A stretch of DNA of 64,000 nucleotides from CALKJU01 sp046349355 (GTDB lineage Bacteria > Pseudomonadota > Alphaproteobacteria > Geminicoccales > Geminicoccaceae): the NCBI GenBank assembly GCA_046349355.1, contig JAXMCM010000021.1, forward strand, positions 62,001 through 126,000, read 5' to 3'. Positions within the stretch are counted from its first letter, which is position 1; every line of letters starts with the position of its first letter. The translations under genes were made by a program, and so were the position numbers. Of this stretch, positions 27,290 to 35,067 are shown one piece after another. The notes below the pieces were generated by a model, which saw only the letters and a list, made by a program, of their open reading frames with translations, searched no databases and was not told the origin of the DNA.

Positions 27290-28551
27290 GGCATCCGCTC
27301 CAGGGCCTTGGTGAAGAAGTCGGGAGCGCCGAAATTGCCGGACTTCAGCGCCAGCGCCAGCTCGGGAGCGCCGATGCTGACGGTGCAGGGGACACCGGGA
27401 TCGATCTGGGCGCCGATGCGCAGGCCGCGCACACCGAGCGCCTGGACCACCGCCCCCGAGGTCTCGCCGCCGGCGACGACGAGGCGGCGGACGCCGGCCT
27501 CGACCAGACCCTTGGCGATCGTCGCCATCGCGTGCTCGACCAGCTCGCCGGCGCGCTCGCGGCCGAGCTTCTCCTGCACGGCCTTCACCTGGTCGGGCGG
27601 GGCGCTGGCGTAGACCAGCACCGGTCCGGCATCGAGCCGCTCGCGCGCCCAGGCCAGCGCCCGCTCGGCGGCACCGCCGGAGGCGAGCTCGAGCGGATCG
27701 AGGCGCAGGGCGGGATGGGTCTTCGCCATGGTCTCGATCTGGCCCAGCGTGGCGGCCGAGCAGGAGCCGGCGAGCACCGCCGACTTGCCGGCGACGGCCG
27801 GGAGGCTGTCGGCGGCCTGGCCGGTGGCGAGCAGCCCGGCCCGGCGGAAATTGTCGGGCAGGCCCATGGCGATGCCGGAGCCGCCGGTGACCAGCGCGGC
27901 GTCGGCCAGGGCGTGGCCGAGGGCAATCAGGTGGCGGTCGGCGACGGCGTCGGCGATGGCGAGGCCCATGCCGTCGGCGCGCAGCCGGGCGAGGCAGGCG
28001 CGGACCGCGTCGGCACCCTGGTCGACGACGGCATAGGGGACGAGGCCGACCTTGCGCCTGGCCTGCCGGCCGAGGACGCGGACGAGGTTGCTGTCGGTCA
28101 TCGGCGTCAGCGGGTGCGTGCGCATGTGCGTGTCGGACAGCAGCGCGTCGCCGACGAACAGGTGGCCGCGATAGATCGTCCGGCCGGTCTCCGGGAAGGC
28201 CGGGCAGGCGATGGCGAGGTCGGCGCCGAGCGCGTCGAGCAGGGCATCGGCGACGGGGCCGATGTTGCCGGCATCGGTGCTGTCGAAGGTCGAGCAGTAC
28301 TTGAACAGGATCTGCCGCGCCCCGGCCCGGCGCAGCCAGGCGAGGCTCCGCAGCGACAGCGCCACGGCCTCGGCGGCCGGGCAGGTGCGCGACTTCAGCG
28401 CCACGACGACGGCGTCGGCGTCCGGCGCGGGGAGATCGTCGGCCGGCGCGTCGATCAGCTGGATCGCCCGCATGCCGTTGCGGACCAGCGTGTTGCAGAG
28501 GTCGGTGGCACCCGTGAAGTCGTCGGCGATGCAGCCCAGCAGCACGGGCAT
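27286..28551 (-). CDS. otnK: 3-oxo-tetronate kinase (four-carbon acid sugar kinase)
   Basis: A 421-residue DUF1537-family kinase that makes 3-oxo-tetronate 4-phosphate in D-erythronate/L-threonate degradation. It starts with the family's L-G-C-I-A-D-D-F-T-G-A-T-D-L and has F-K-Y-C-S-T-F-D-S-T-D-A-G-N-I-G-P in the N-terminal domain and V-A-G-G-E-T-S-G-A-V in the nucleotide-binding C-terminal domain. The ATG at 28551 has a G-rich GGGGAGGA ribosome site upstream. The dehydrogenase that would produce 2-oxo-tetronate (LtnD/DenD) is not in the window, and no transporter is adjacent. Confidence 0.92.
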   Translation of the reverse strand: MPVLLGCIADDFTGATDLCNTLVRNGMRAIQLIDAPADDLPAPDADAVVVALKSRTCPAAEAVALSLRSLAWLRRAGARQILFKYCSTFDSTDAGNIGPVADALLDALGADLAIACPAFPETGRTIYRGHLFVGDALLSDTHMRTHPLTPMTDSNLVRVLGRQARRKVGLVPYAVVDQGADAVRACLARLRADGMGLAIADAVADRHLIALGHALADAALVTGGSGIAMGLPDNFRRAGLLATGQAADSLPAVAGKSAVLAGSCSAATLGQIETMAKTHPALRLDPLELASGGAAERALAWARERLDAGPVLVYASAPPDQVKAVQEKLGRERAGELVEHAMATIAKGLVEAGVRRLVVAGGETSGAVVQALGVRGLRIGAQIDPGVPCTVSIGAPELALALKSGNFGAPDFFTKALERMP

Positions 28552-28684
28552 GTGCGGTCCTCCCCCTCGGCCGGTACGGGCGTGGTCTAGCCCAACCGCC
28601 GCCACGGTGCGACCGCCGTTACCGGTCAAGCTGGAACTCGGCCGCGCGCCGGGCGTTCGTCCGGGTGCAACCGGAGGATTTGCC

Positions 28685-28843
28685 ATGAAGGCATCGTTGA
28701 TTCGCGTGTGTCTCGCTCTCGCGCTGCTCGGCGGCCTCGCCGCCTGCGGCGACACCTGGCGGGGCCTGAAGCAGGATACCGGCGAGAACATGGAGTCGGC
28801 CGGGCAGACCATGGAGAACGCCGGCGAGAAGGTGAAGCCGTAA
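28685..28843 (+). CDS. Entericidin-like small lipoprotein
   Basis: A 52-residue lipoprotein. The signal peptide ends L-G-G-L-A-A-C with lipidated Cys ~21, and the mature part is a short amphipathic helix rich in Gln, Glu and Lys (D-T-x-E-N-M-E-S-A-G-Q-T-M-E). This is the EcnA/EcnB (entericidin) pattern. CCGGAGG lies seven bases before the ATG. It is divergent from otnK. A strong hairpin follows 17 bases after the stop. Confidence 0.75.
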   Translation: MKASLIRVCLALALLGGLAACGDTWRGLKQDTGENMESAGQTMENAGEKVKP

Positions 28844-28860
28844 GGGAAGCACGGAACCGG

Positions 28861-28881
28861 CCGGAGCGAGTCACGCTCCGG
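28861..28881 (+). terminator. Hairpin after the entericidin-like gene
   Basis: A perfect 8-bp stem (CCGGAGCG/CGCTCCGG) with a five-base loop, 17 bases after the stop codon and upstream of the Hsp20 promoter. It has only a weak T-rich tail (TCGTCC). Confidence 0.5.
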
Positions 28882-28892
28882 TCGTCCGCCCG

Positions 28893-28920
28893 CTTGAACC
28901 GCGGCAGGGGCTTCCTACAT
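28893..28920 (+). promoter_or_regulatory. Putative RpoH (sigma-32) heat-shock promoter for hsp20
   Basis: CTTG (28893-28896), 17 bases, then CCTACAT (28914-28920) followed by C-A-G. This fits the alphaproteobacterial heat-shock promoter pattern CTTG-N17/18-CYTATNTNNG with one mismatch (C for T). Transcription would start near 28927 and give a leader of about 90 nt before the Hsp20 start. Confidence 0.6.
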
Positions 28921-28924
28921 CAGC

Positions 28925-29018
28925 GGTCGCCGGGTGCCTGAAGGGCCCGGCAAGTCGACCGAACGGCGCGTCCCAATGGAGCGCCAGTCCCGTGTATCGC
29001 TTCTTCTGGAGGATACTG
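28925..29018 (+). promoter_or_regulatory. ROSE-like RNA thermometer in the hsp20 5' UTR
   Basis: The predicted leader folds into three successive stems. The first pairs GGTC-GCCGGG (28925-28934) with CCCGGC and GACC (28946-28960). The second pairs GGCGC (28965-28969) with GCGCC (28981-28985). The third encloses the ribosome site: TATCGCT (28995-29001) faces GGAGGATA (29008-29015). The third stem contains T-C-G-C-T, matching the conserved UYGCU of ROSE elements, which pairs with the AGGA of the Shine-Dalgarno sequence and melts on heating. Confidence 0.6.
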
Positions 29019-29435
29019 ATGAACGTCGTGACCCTTCCCCTGTACAACCCGCTCCGTCGCTTCGAGCGTCTGGCCGACGAGCTGCTCGGCGTGGCCGAGG
29101 CGGCGCCCGCCGGTCCGGCCTACGACATCCGCAAGACCGGCGACAACGCCTACGTCCTGCACGTGGCGGTTCCCGGCTATGCCGAGAAGGACCTGAGCAT
29201 CGTCGCCCAGGACCGCGTCCTGACCGTCAGCGGCAAGGTCGAGGCCGTCGAGAGCGAGGGCTGGATCCGCCGCGGCATCGCCCGCGAGAGCTTCGAGCGC
29301 CGCTTTGCGCTGGGCGAGCACGTCCAGGTCAAGGCCGCCAAGCTCGAGAACGGCATCCTGACCGTCGAGCTGGCCCGCGAGGTCCCCGAGGCGATGAAGC
29401 CGCGGACCATCGCCATCGGCGCCCAGGCTGCCTGA
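29019..29435 (+). CDS. Small heat shock protein, Hsp20/alpha-crystallin family
   Basis: A 138-residue cytoplasmic holdase chaperone of the IbpA/HspA class. The alpha-crystallin domain (~residues 33-125) includes Y-x-L-x-V-A-V-P-G, the R-G-I-A-R-E-S-F-E-R-R-F strand and the signature A-x-L-E-N-G-I-L-T-V-E-L. The N-terminus starts N-V-V-T-L-P-L-Y-N-P-L as in class A Hsp20s. ATG 29019 has GGAGGA close upstream, inside the thermometer hairpin. A rho-independent terminator follows. Confidence 0.93.
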   Translation: MNVVTLPLYNPLRRFERLADELLGVAEAAPAGPAYDIRKTGDNAYVLHVAVPGYAEKDLSIVAQDRVLTVSGKVEAVESEGWIRRGIARESFERRFALGEHVQVKAAKLENGILTVELAREVPEAMKPRTIAIGAQAA

Positions 29436-29459
29436 CGGCAGACGTCCGTACAGCGGAGG

Positions 29460-29486
29460 AAGGGCGCCCCCGGGGCGCCCTTTCTT
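29460..29486 (+). terminator. Rho-independent terminator of hsp20
   Basis: A GC-rich self-complementary stem (AGGGCGCCC/GGGCGCCCT) is followed directly by TTTCTTT. It lies 25 bases after the Hsp20 stop and separates it from the DnaJ-class gene. Confidence 0.85.
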
Positions 29487-29551
29487 TGCGGAGCTGCAAC
29501 CAACCCGCTAGTCTCTGAGGGCGCGGCCCGGCGAGGCCGCGGGGGAGACCG

Positions 29552-30487
29552 ATGGCCGAATCCCTCTACCGCACCCTGGGGGTCAGCAAGACCGCGAGCG
29601 AGGCCGAGATCCAGAAGGCCTATCGCAAGCTCGCGAAGGAATGCCACCCCGACCTGAAGCCCGGCGACAAGCAGGCCGAGGAGCGCTTCAAGCGCATCTC
29701 CGCGGCCAACGAGATCCTGTCCGACAAGGCCAAGCGGGCGCGCTACGACCGTGGCGAGATCGACGAGCAGGGCAACGAGCGGGCCTTCGCCGGCACGCCG
29801 CGCGGCTCGCGCGGCGGGGCCAGGGCCGACGCCGGCGGCTTCCGCTTCAACTGGGGCGGCCGCGGCGGTGGTGGCGGCGCCGGTCCCGACCTCGAGGACA
29901 TCCTGTCGGAGGTCTTCGGTGCTGCCGGCCGAGGTGCCGGCGGCCGCGGCGGCTTCCAGGCCAGGGGCGAGGACGTCCGTGCCAGCCTGACCGTCGACCT
30001 CGTCGATGCGGCCCGCGGCGCCAAGCGGCGCGTCGTGCTGCCGGGCGGGCGCTCGCTCGAGCTCACCATCCCGGCCGGCCTCGAGAGCGGCCAGACCCTG
30101 CGCCTCAAGGGGCAGGGCGAGCCCGGCATGGGCGGTGGCCCGGCCGGCGACGCGCTGATCGAGGTCAGCGTGCGCGAGCTGCCCGGCTTCAGCCGCAAGG
30201 GCATGGACGTCGTCAGCGACCAGCCGGTGCCGCTGGCGACGGCGCTGCTCGGCGGCAAGGTCCGGGTGCCGACGCTCGACGGCGAGGTCAGCCTTTCCAT
30301 TCCCAAGGGCTCGTCCTCGGGCCGCATGCTCCGGCTGAAGGGCAAGGGCATCCACGACACCGCCGGCCGCAAGGGCGACCAGCTGGTGCGCGTGCTGGTC
30401 ACCCTGCCCGACGATGCGGACGGCGAGCTGGAAGCGGTCGTGCGCGAGTGGGCCCGGCGCAAGGGCCAGCTCGACCCGGCGGGCTGA
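29552..30487 (+). CDS. DnaJ-class (type II, CbpA-like) cochaperone
   Basis: A 311-residue J-domain protein that stimulates the ATPase of DnaK. The J domain (residues ~5-68) has the catalytic H-P-D at 32-34. A Gly/Phe/Arg-rich linker (~80-140) follows, then two beta-sandwich client-binding domains with L-R-L-K-G-Q-G and L-R-L-K-G-K-G. There is no CxxCxGxG zinc finger, so it is type II (CbpA-like) rather than DnaJ proper. Its position after hsp20 suggests joint action in refolding, although a terminator lies between them. Confidence 0.9.
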   Translation: MAESLYRTLGVSKTASEAEIQKAYRKLAKECHPDLKPGDKQAEERFKRISAANEILSDKAKRARYDRGEIDEQGNERAFAGTPRGSRGGARADAGGFRFNWGGRGGGGGAGPDLEDILSEVFGAAGRGAGGRGGFQARGEDVRASLTVDLVDAARGAKRRVVLPGGRSLELTIPAGLESGQTLRLKGQGEPGMGGGPAGDALIEVSVRELPGFSRKGMDVVSDQPVPLATALLGGKVRVPTLDGEVSLSIPKGSSSGRMLRLKGKGIHDTAGRKGDQLVRVLVTLPDDADGELEAVVREWARRKGQLDPAG

Positions 30488-30507
30488 CCGGCGGCCGCGG
30501 CCGCCGG
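30488..30507. terminator. 20-bp perfect palindrome between convergent genes
   Basis: CCGGCGGCCG followed at once by its reverse complement, right after the stop of the DnaJ-class gene and five bases from the stop of the convergent AraD1-family gene. It has no T tract on either side. It is positioned to act as a bidirectional terminator. Confidence 0.45.
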
Positions 30508-30511
30508 GCGC

Positions 30512-31495
30512 TCAGAGCGAGCGGACGCCGACGAGGCCGCTGTCGGGGGCGACGGCGACCCGGTTGCGCAGCGGCCGGCCGAACGCGGCGCTGCTGATCT
30601 CGAACCAGTCGCCGGGCTCGGTGCGGATGCCGTCGGCGAAGCTCAGCGTCGCCGTGCCGAAATAGTGGACGTGGACATCGCCCGGCCGGCGGAACAGCGC
30701 GTACTTGAAGTGGTGGTGCTCGAGGTTGGCCAGGGTGTGGGACATGTTGGCCTCGCCGCTGGCGAACGGCTTTTCCCAGATCACCTTGCCGTCGCGGCGG
30801 ATGGCGCTGGTGCCGTCGACCGCGGCCGGCAGCGGACCGGTGCGCAGCTCGGGGCCATAGGCCGACATGCGCAGCTTGGAGTGGGCGAGGAACAGGTAGT
30901 TCTTGCGCTCGGTGACGTGGTCGGAGAACTCGTTGCCGAGCGCGAAGCCGAGGCGGAAGGGCGTGCCGTCGGGGCCGATCAGGTAGAGGCCGGCGACCTC
31001 GGGCTCCTCGCCGCTGTCGAGGGCGAAGCCGGGGCTGAGCAGGTCACCTTCGGGTGCCGCCACGGTCGAGCCGTCGCCCTTGTAGAACCACTCGGGCTGG
31101 ACGCCGACGGCACCGGCCGCCGGCTTGCCGCCCTCGAGCCCCATCTTGAACATCTTCATCGAATCGGTGAGCTCGCTCTCCTTGAGCGCGTGCATCTTGT
31201 CGCGCGTGGCGGCGCTGCCGAGGTGGGTGAGCCCGGTGCCGGTGACGAGCAGGTGCGCCGGGTCGGGATGGTCGACGGGGTTGAGCAGGCGCTTCTGGGC
31301 GACGGCGTCGTCGTAGGACTCGGAGCGGCTGCCGGCACGGGCGGCGGCCGCGGCGTCGAGGCCCTTGCCCTCGGCGATGGCCTTCTGCGCCAGCTCGTAG
31401 GTGGAGGTCACGCCGTCGAGCAGACGGAGGGTGCCGCCATCGACGACCGCCACGGCCCGGCCGCCGCCGGCCAGCTTCAGCTGCACGAGATTCAT
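30512..31495 (-). CDS. AraD1/GguC-family protein (FAH-fold, probable sugar-acid enzyme)
   Basis: A 327-residue protein related to the fumarylacetoacetate-hydrolase superfamily, in the group annotated as AraD1 or GguC. The metal-site region shows Q-P-E-W-F-Y-K-G-D-G and later G-F-A-L-G-N-E-F-S-D-H. Relatives sit in sugar or sugar-acid (for example arabinose/galactose or aldonate) utilisation loci and are thought to be dehydratases or hydrolases of 2-keto-3-deoxy-sugar acids. The precise substrate cannot be read from the sequence. It is divergent from the acyl-CoA ligase gene with a 133-bp gap. Confidence 0.75.
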   Translation of the reverse strand: MNLVQLKLAGGGRAVAVVDGGTLRLLDGVTSTYELAQKAIAEGKGLDAAAAARAGSRSESYDDAVAQKRLLNPVDHPDPAHLLVTGTGLTHLGSAATRDKMHALKESELTDSMKMFKMGLEGGKPAAGAVGVQPEWFYKGDGSTVAAPEGDLLSPGFALDSGEEPEVAGLYLIGPDGTPFRLGFALGNEFSDHVTERKNYLFLAHSKLRMSAYGPELRTGPLPAAVDGTSAIRRDGKVIWEKPFASGEANMSHTLANLEHHHFKYALFRRPGDVHVHYFGTATLSFADGIRTEPGDWFEISSAAFGRPLRNRVAVAPDSGLVGVRSL

Positions 31496-31628
31496 CGCCC
31501 GCCTCCCGCCGACCCCGCGTCGGACGAAGCGCGGTGTCGCGTGCAGGGCAGGGGCCGGTCAAGGGGCTCTTCCGTGCCGCCTGCCGTGCGTGCATGTTCC
31601 GCGCCGCGCTTTGCAGGAGGAGCTGGCG

Positions 31629-33176
31629 ATGGCGGACGGTGCGGCACGGACGGTGGCGGCGCTGCTGGCGCGGCCGGGCAGCACGGAGCCGGCGCTGCTG
31701 GCACCGGACCGGCCGACGCTCGACCATGGCGGCCTGACCCGGCTGATCGAGGCGACGGTGGCCCGGCTCAACGGCCTGGGGATCGGCCGCAACGACCGCG
31801 TCGCCATCGTCCTCGCCAATGGTCCCGAGATGGCCGCGGCCTTCGTCGCCATCGCCGCCGGTGCGACGACGGCCCCGCTCAATCCCGCCTACCGCGAGGA
31901 GGAGCTCGACTTCTACCTGTCGGACCTGCGCGCCCGGGCGCTGGTGGTGGCCGAGGGCGACGAGGGACCGGCGGTGGCGGTGGCGCGCCGGCACGGGGCG
32001 GCGGTGCTGCGGCTCAAGGTGCCGGCGGGCGCGCCGGCCGGCTGGTTCGAGCTCGACGGCGAGGCGGCCACGGGCGGGCAGCCGGGACCGGCGGGCCTCG
32101 CCGGGCCGGACGACATCGCCCTCGTGCTGCACACCTCGGGCACCACCTCGCGGCCCAAGATCGTGCCGCTGACGCAGGCCAACCTGTGCGCCTCGGCCGG
32201 GCACATCGCCGCGACGCTGGGCCTGACGGCGGCCGACCGCTGCCTCAACGTCATGCCGCTGTTCCACATCCACGGGCTGATGGCGGCCACCCTGGCGTCG
32301 CTGTCGGCCGGCGGCTCGCTCTACGCGCCGGGCGGCTTCAACGCGCTGCGCTTCTTCGCCTGGCTCGATGACGCCAAGCCCAGCTGGTACACGGCGGTGC
32401 CGACGATGCACCAGACCATCCTGGCGCGGGCGGCGCGCAATACCGAGAGCATCGCCAGGGCGAAGCTGCGGCTGATCCGCTCGAGCTCGGCGTCGCTGCC
32501 GGCGCAGGTGATGCGCGAGCTCGAGGCGACGTTCGGCTGCCCGGTGATCGAGTCCTACGGGATGACCGAGGCCTCGCACCAGATGACGAGCAACCAGCTG
32601 CCGCCCGGGCAGCGCAAGCCGGGCACGGTCGGCCAGGCCGCCGGGCCGCTGGTCGGCATCATGGACGAGCAGGACCGCCTGCTGGCGAATGGGGCGACCG
32701 GCGAGGTGGTGATCTCGGGCCCCAACGTCACCCCGGGCTACGAGAACAACCCGGACGCCAACGCCAAGGCGTTCGTCACCATCGACGGCCGCCGCTGGTT
32801 CCGCACCGGCGACGAGGGGCGGTTCGACGCGGACGGCTTCCTCACCATCACCGGCCGGCTCAAGGAGATCATCAACCGCGGCGGCGAGAAGGTGTCGCCG
32901 CTGGAGGTCGATTCCATCCTGATGGACCATCCGGCGGTGGCGCAGGTCGTCACCTTCGCGATGCGCCACGACAAGCTGGGCGAGGAGGTGGCGGCGGCGG
33001 TGGTGCTGCGCGAGGGCACCGCGGCCGACGAGGCCGAGCTGCGCGGCTTCTGCGGCGGCCGGCTCGCCGACTTCAAGGTGCCGCGGCGGATCCTCGTCGT
33101 CGAGGAGATCCCGAAGGGGGCCACCGGCAAGCTGCAGCGGATCGGGCTCGCCAAGCGGCTGGGGCTGGAGGCGTGA
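31629..33176 (+). CDS. AMP-forming acyl-CoA synthetase, AAE3/Pcs60-like (possible oxalyl-CoA synthetase)
   Basis: A 515-residue member of the ANL superfamily that activates a carboxylic acid with ATP and CoA. The P-loop-like motif H-T-S-G-T-T-S-R-P-K lies near 168-177, E-S-Y-G-M-T-E-A is the A5 region, and G-R-L-K-E-I-I-N-R-G-G-E-K plus the catalytic Lys in G-A-T-G-K-L-Q-R lie near the end. The stretch L-N-V-M-P-L-F-H-I-H-G-L resembles plant/fungal AAE3/Pcs60 oxalyl-CoA synthetases, but other short-chain substrates are possible. AGGAGG at 31615-31620 supports the start. The downstream reductase gene overlaps it as GTGA. Confidence 0.8.
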   Translation: MADGAARTVAALLARPGSTEPALLAPDRPTLDHGGLTRLIEATVARLNGLGIGRNDRVAIVLANGPEMAAAFVAIAAGATTAPLNPAYREEELDFYLSDLRARALVVAEGDEGPAVAVARRHGAAVLRLKVPAGAPAGWFELDGEAATGGQPGPAGLAGPDDIALVLHTSGTTSRPKIVPLTQANLCASAGHIAATLGLTAADRCLNVMPLFHIHGLMAATLASLSAGGSLYAPGGFNALRFFAWLDDAKPSWYTAVPTMHQTILARAARNTESIARAKLRLIRSSSASLPAQVMRELEATFGCPVIESYGMTEASHQMTSNQLPPGQRKPGTVGQAAGPLVGIMDEQDRLLANGATGEVVISGPNVTPGYENNPDANAKAFVTIDGRRWFRTGDEGRFDADGFLTITGRLKEIINRGGEKVSPLEVDSILMDHPAVAQVVTFAMRHDKLGEEVAAAVVLREGTAADEAELRGFCGGRLADFKVPRRILVVEEIPKGATGKLQRIGLAKRLGLEA

Positions 33177-34147
33177 AGGTCGCGGTCTACGGGGCCGGCG
33201 CCATCGGCGGCATGCTGGGCGGCAGGCTGGCCGCCGCCGGCGTCGACGTCGCCCTGATCGCCCGTGGGCCGCACCTCGCCGCGATCAGGGCCAAGGGCCT
33301 GGAGCTGCGCGAGCAGGGGCGCTCCGAGGTCGTGCGACCGCTGGCGACCGACGATCCGGCGACCCTCGGCGTGCAGGACTACGTCGTCGTCACGCTGAAG
33401 GCGCACCAGGTCCCGGCGGTGGTGCCGGCGATGCAGCCGATGCTGGGCCCGGACACGACCGTGGTGATGGCGGTGAATGGCGTGCCCTGGTGGTACTTCC
33501 ACGGGCTCGACGGGCCCTACCGCGACCGGCGGCTGGCCAGCGTCGATCCCGGCGACGTGCAGTGGGACGGCATCGGGCCGGAGCGGGTGCTGGGCTGCGT
33601 GGTCTATCCCGCGGCCGAGGTGGTCGAGCCCGGCGTGGTCGAGATCGTCGAGGGCGACCGGTTCTCGCTGGGCGAGCCGTCGGGCGTGCGCAGCCCGCGC
33701 GCCGAGGCGCTGGCCGAGGCCCTGGTCAGGGCCGGGCTCAAGGCGCCGGTGCGGCCGCGCATCCGCGACGAGATCTGGGTCAAGCTCTGGGGCAATCTCA
33801 GCTTCAACCCGATCAGTGCCCTGACCGGGGCCACGCTGGAGGCGATCGTCGCCGACGCCGGCTGCCGGAGCGTGGCGCGGTCGATGATGCTGGAGGCGCA
33901 GGCGATCGGCGAGGCGCTGGGCGTGAAGTTCGCCATCGACGTCGACCGGCGCATCGCCGGCGCCGGGGCGGTGGGCGCGCACAAGACCTCGATGCTCCAG
34001 GACCTCGAGCGGGGCCGCAGGCTGGAGCTCGATGCGCTGGTGGGGGCGGTGCAGGAGATGGGGGCCCTGGTCGGCGTCGCCACGCCGGTCATCGACGCCG
34101 TGCTGGCGCTGACCCGGTTGCGCGCCGCCACCGCCGGCTGCGGCTGA
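33173..34147 (+). CDS. Ketopantoate reductase family protein (ApbA/PanE-like 2-dehydropantoate 2-reductase)
   Basis: A 324-residue NADPH-dependent reductase with the N-terminal Rossmann motif Y-G-A-G-A-I-G-G (residues 6-13). The C-terminal helical domain has the substrate-site pattern I-W-V-K-L-W-G-N-L-S-F-N-P-I-S-A-L-T and H-K-T-S-M-L-Q-D-L-E-R-G-R. Many bacteria have several PanE paralogues; pairing with an acyl-CoA ligase instead of panB/panC suggests this copy may reduce another 2-oxo acid. The start is GTG 33173, overlapping the ligase stop as GTGA. Confidence 0.85.
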   Translation: MKVAVYGAGAIGGMLGGRLAAAGVDVALIARGPHLAAIRAKGLELREQGRSEVVRPLATDDPATLGVQDYVVVTLKAHQVPAVVPAMQPMLGPDTTVVMAVNGVPWWYFHGLDGPYRDRRLASVDPGDVQWDGIGPERVLGCVVYPAAEVVEPGVVEIVEGDRFSLGEPSGVRSPRAEALAEALVRAGLKAPVRPRIRDEIWVKLWGNLSFNPISALTGATLEAIVADAGCRSVARSMMLEAQAIGEALGVKFAIDVDRRIAGAGAVGAHKTSMLQDLERGRRLELDALVGAVQEMGALVGVATPVIDAVLALTRLRAATAGCG

Positions 34148-34156
34148 ACGTCCGCC

Positions 34157-34186
34157 AAAAAAATGCCCCGGTCCTCGGACCGGGGC
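34157..34186 (-). terminator. Rho-independent terminator of the fasciclin gene
   Basis: Read on the minus strand, a 9-bp stem (CCCCGGTCC/GGACCGGGG) is followed by CATTTTTTT. It lies about 50 bases after the fasciclin stop and may also work for the convergent reductase gene. Confidence 0.85.
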
Positions 34187-34235
34187 CAACCGCGGGGGAA
34201 ATCAGTCAGTCTTACGCAGGTCCGATCCCGTCGGA

Positions 34236-34718
34236 TCACGACGCCGGCAGGATCACCGTGTCGATCACGTGGATGACGCCGTTGTCGGCGATGATGTCGG
34301 CGGTGGTCACGGTGGCGCCGTCGACCATCACGCCGCCCTTGGTGCCGTCGACGGCGATCATGTCGCCCTCGACGCTCTTCAGCTCGGTGGTCTTGCCGGC
34401 CGCATCGGCGGCCATCACCTTGCCCGGCACGACGTGGTAGGTGAGGATCGCCACCAGCTTGTCCTTGTTCTCGGGCAGCAGCAGCGACTCGACGGTGCCG
34501 GCGGGCAGCTTCTTGAAGGCGTCGTCGGTCGGCGCGAACACGGTGAACGGACCCGGGCCCTTCAGCGTCTCGACGAGGCCGGCAGCCTGGACGGCAGCAA
34601 CCAGCGTGGTGAACGAGCCGGCACCGACGGCGGTGTCGACGATGTCCTTGGCATTGGCCATCGAGGCGCCGAACGCGAGGGGCGCGACAGCGGCGGCGGC
34701 AAGCAGAGCCTTGCGCAT
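34236..34718 (-). CDS. Secreted fasciclin (FAS1) domain protein
   Basis: A 160-residue exported protein: a signal peptide of ~23 residues ending A-N-A, then one FAS1 domain. The conserved H1 motif (T-V-F-A-P-T-D-D-A-F) and H2-like region (I-L-T-Y-H-V-V-P-G-K, then N-G-V-I-H-V-I-D-T-V-I-L-P) are clear. FAS1 proteins mediate adhesion or protein-protein contacts outside the cell. The gene is single, with its own terminator and a long AT-richer upstream region. Confidence 0.92.
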   Translation of the reverse strand: MRKALLAAAAVAPLAFGASMANAKDIVDTAVGAGSFTTLVAAVQAAGLVETLKGPGPFTVFAPTDDAFKKLPAGTVESLLLPENKDKLVAILTYHVVPGKVMAADAAGKTTELKSVEGDMIAVDGTKGGVMVDGATVTTADIIADNGVIHVIDTVILPAS

Positions 34719-35067
34719 CAAACAGTCTCCGTGATGTAAAGGTTGCCGGTAGCCCATGAAGCCCGAATTCATGCTAGACTTCATGTGCCGCCGATGACCG
34801 GGAAATGTTGCGAGGTCCGTGAAGATCAAGCAGAAGATGCAAGAAAAAAGTTCGAAATCTTCATGATCCGCGGCCGGACAGGGTGCGTAAACGGTCGCTT
34901 GGCGCTGCAGGGTAACGAGGACTGTCGCTCAAGCGCGCAAATCACGCGAAGGTGATCGGGCCAGCGACAGGCCCGGGTGATCCAACGCTGCCATGCCACC
35001 TCGGCGCTGTTCAGGCCGGATGGCAGTCGCTACATCGGCGGCGGCCAGGCGCATCAGGGGCAGCGAG
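34719..35067. other. Divergent intergenic region, fasciclin / ThDP enzyme
   Basis: About 350 bp with no convincing gene and a lower GC content than its neighbours, especially at 34735-34870. It includes the perfect inverted repeat CATGAAG (34755-34761) and CTTCATG (34779-34785) spaced by 17 bases, and a related CTTCATG again near 34858. These are candidates for a regulator binding site controlling the fasciclin gene. I see no recognisable riboswitch or small RNA. Confidence 0.4.

Noticed and set aside
34743..34955. A 70-codon plus-strand frame in the fasciclin/ThDP intergenic region
   Set aside because: It has no ribosome site, no homology and a composition typical of non-coding sequence. 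The region is better explained as promoters and operators.
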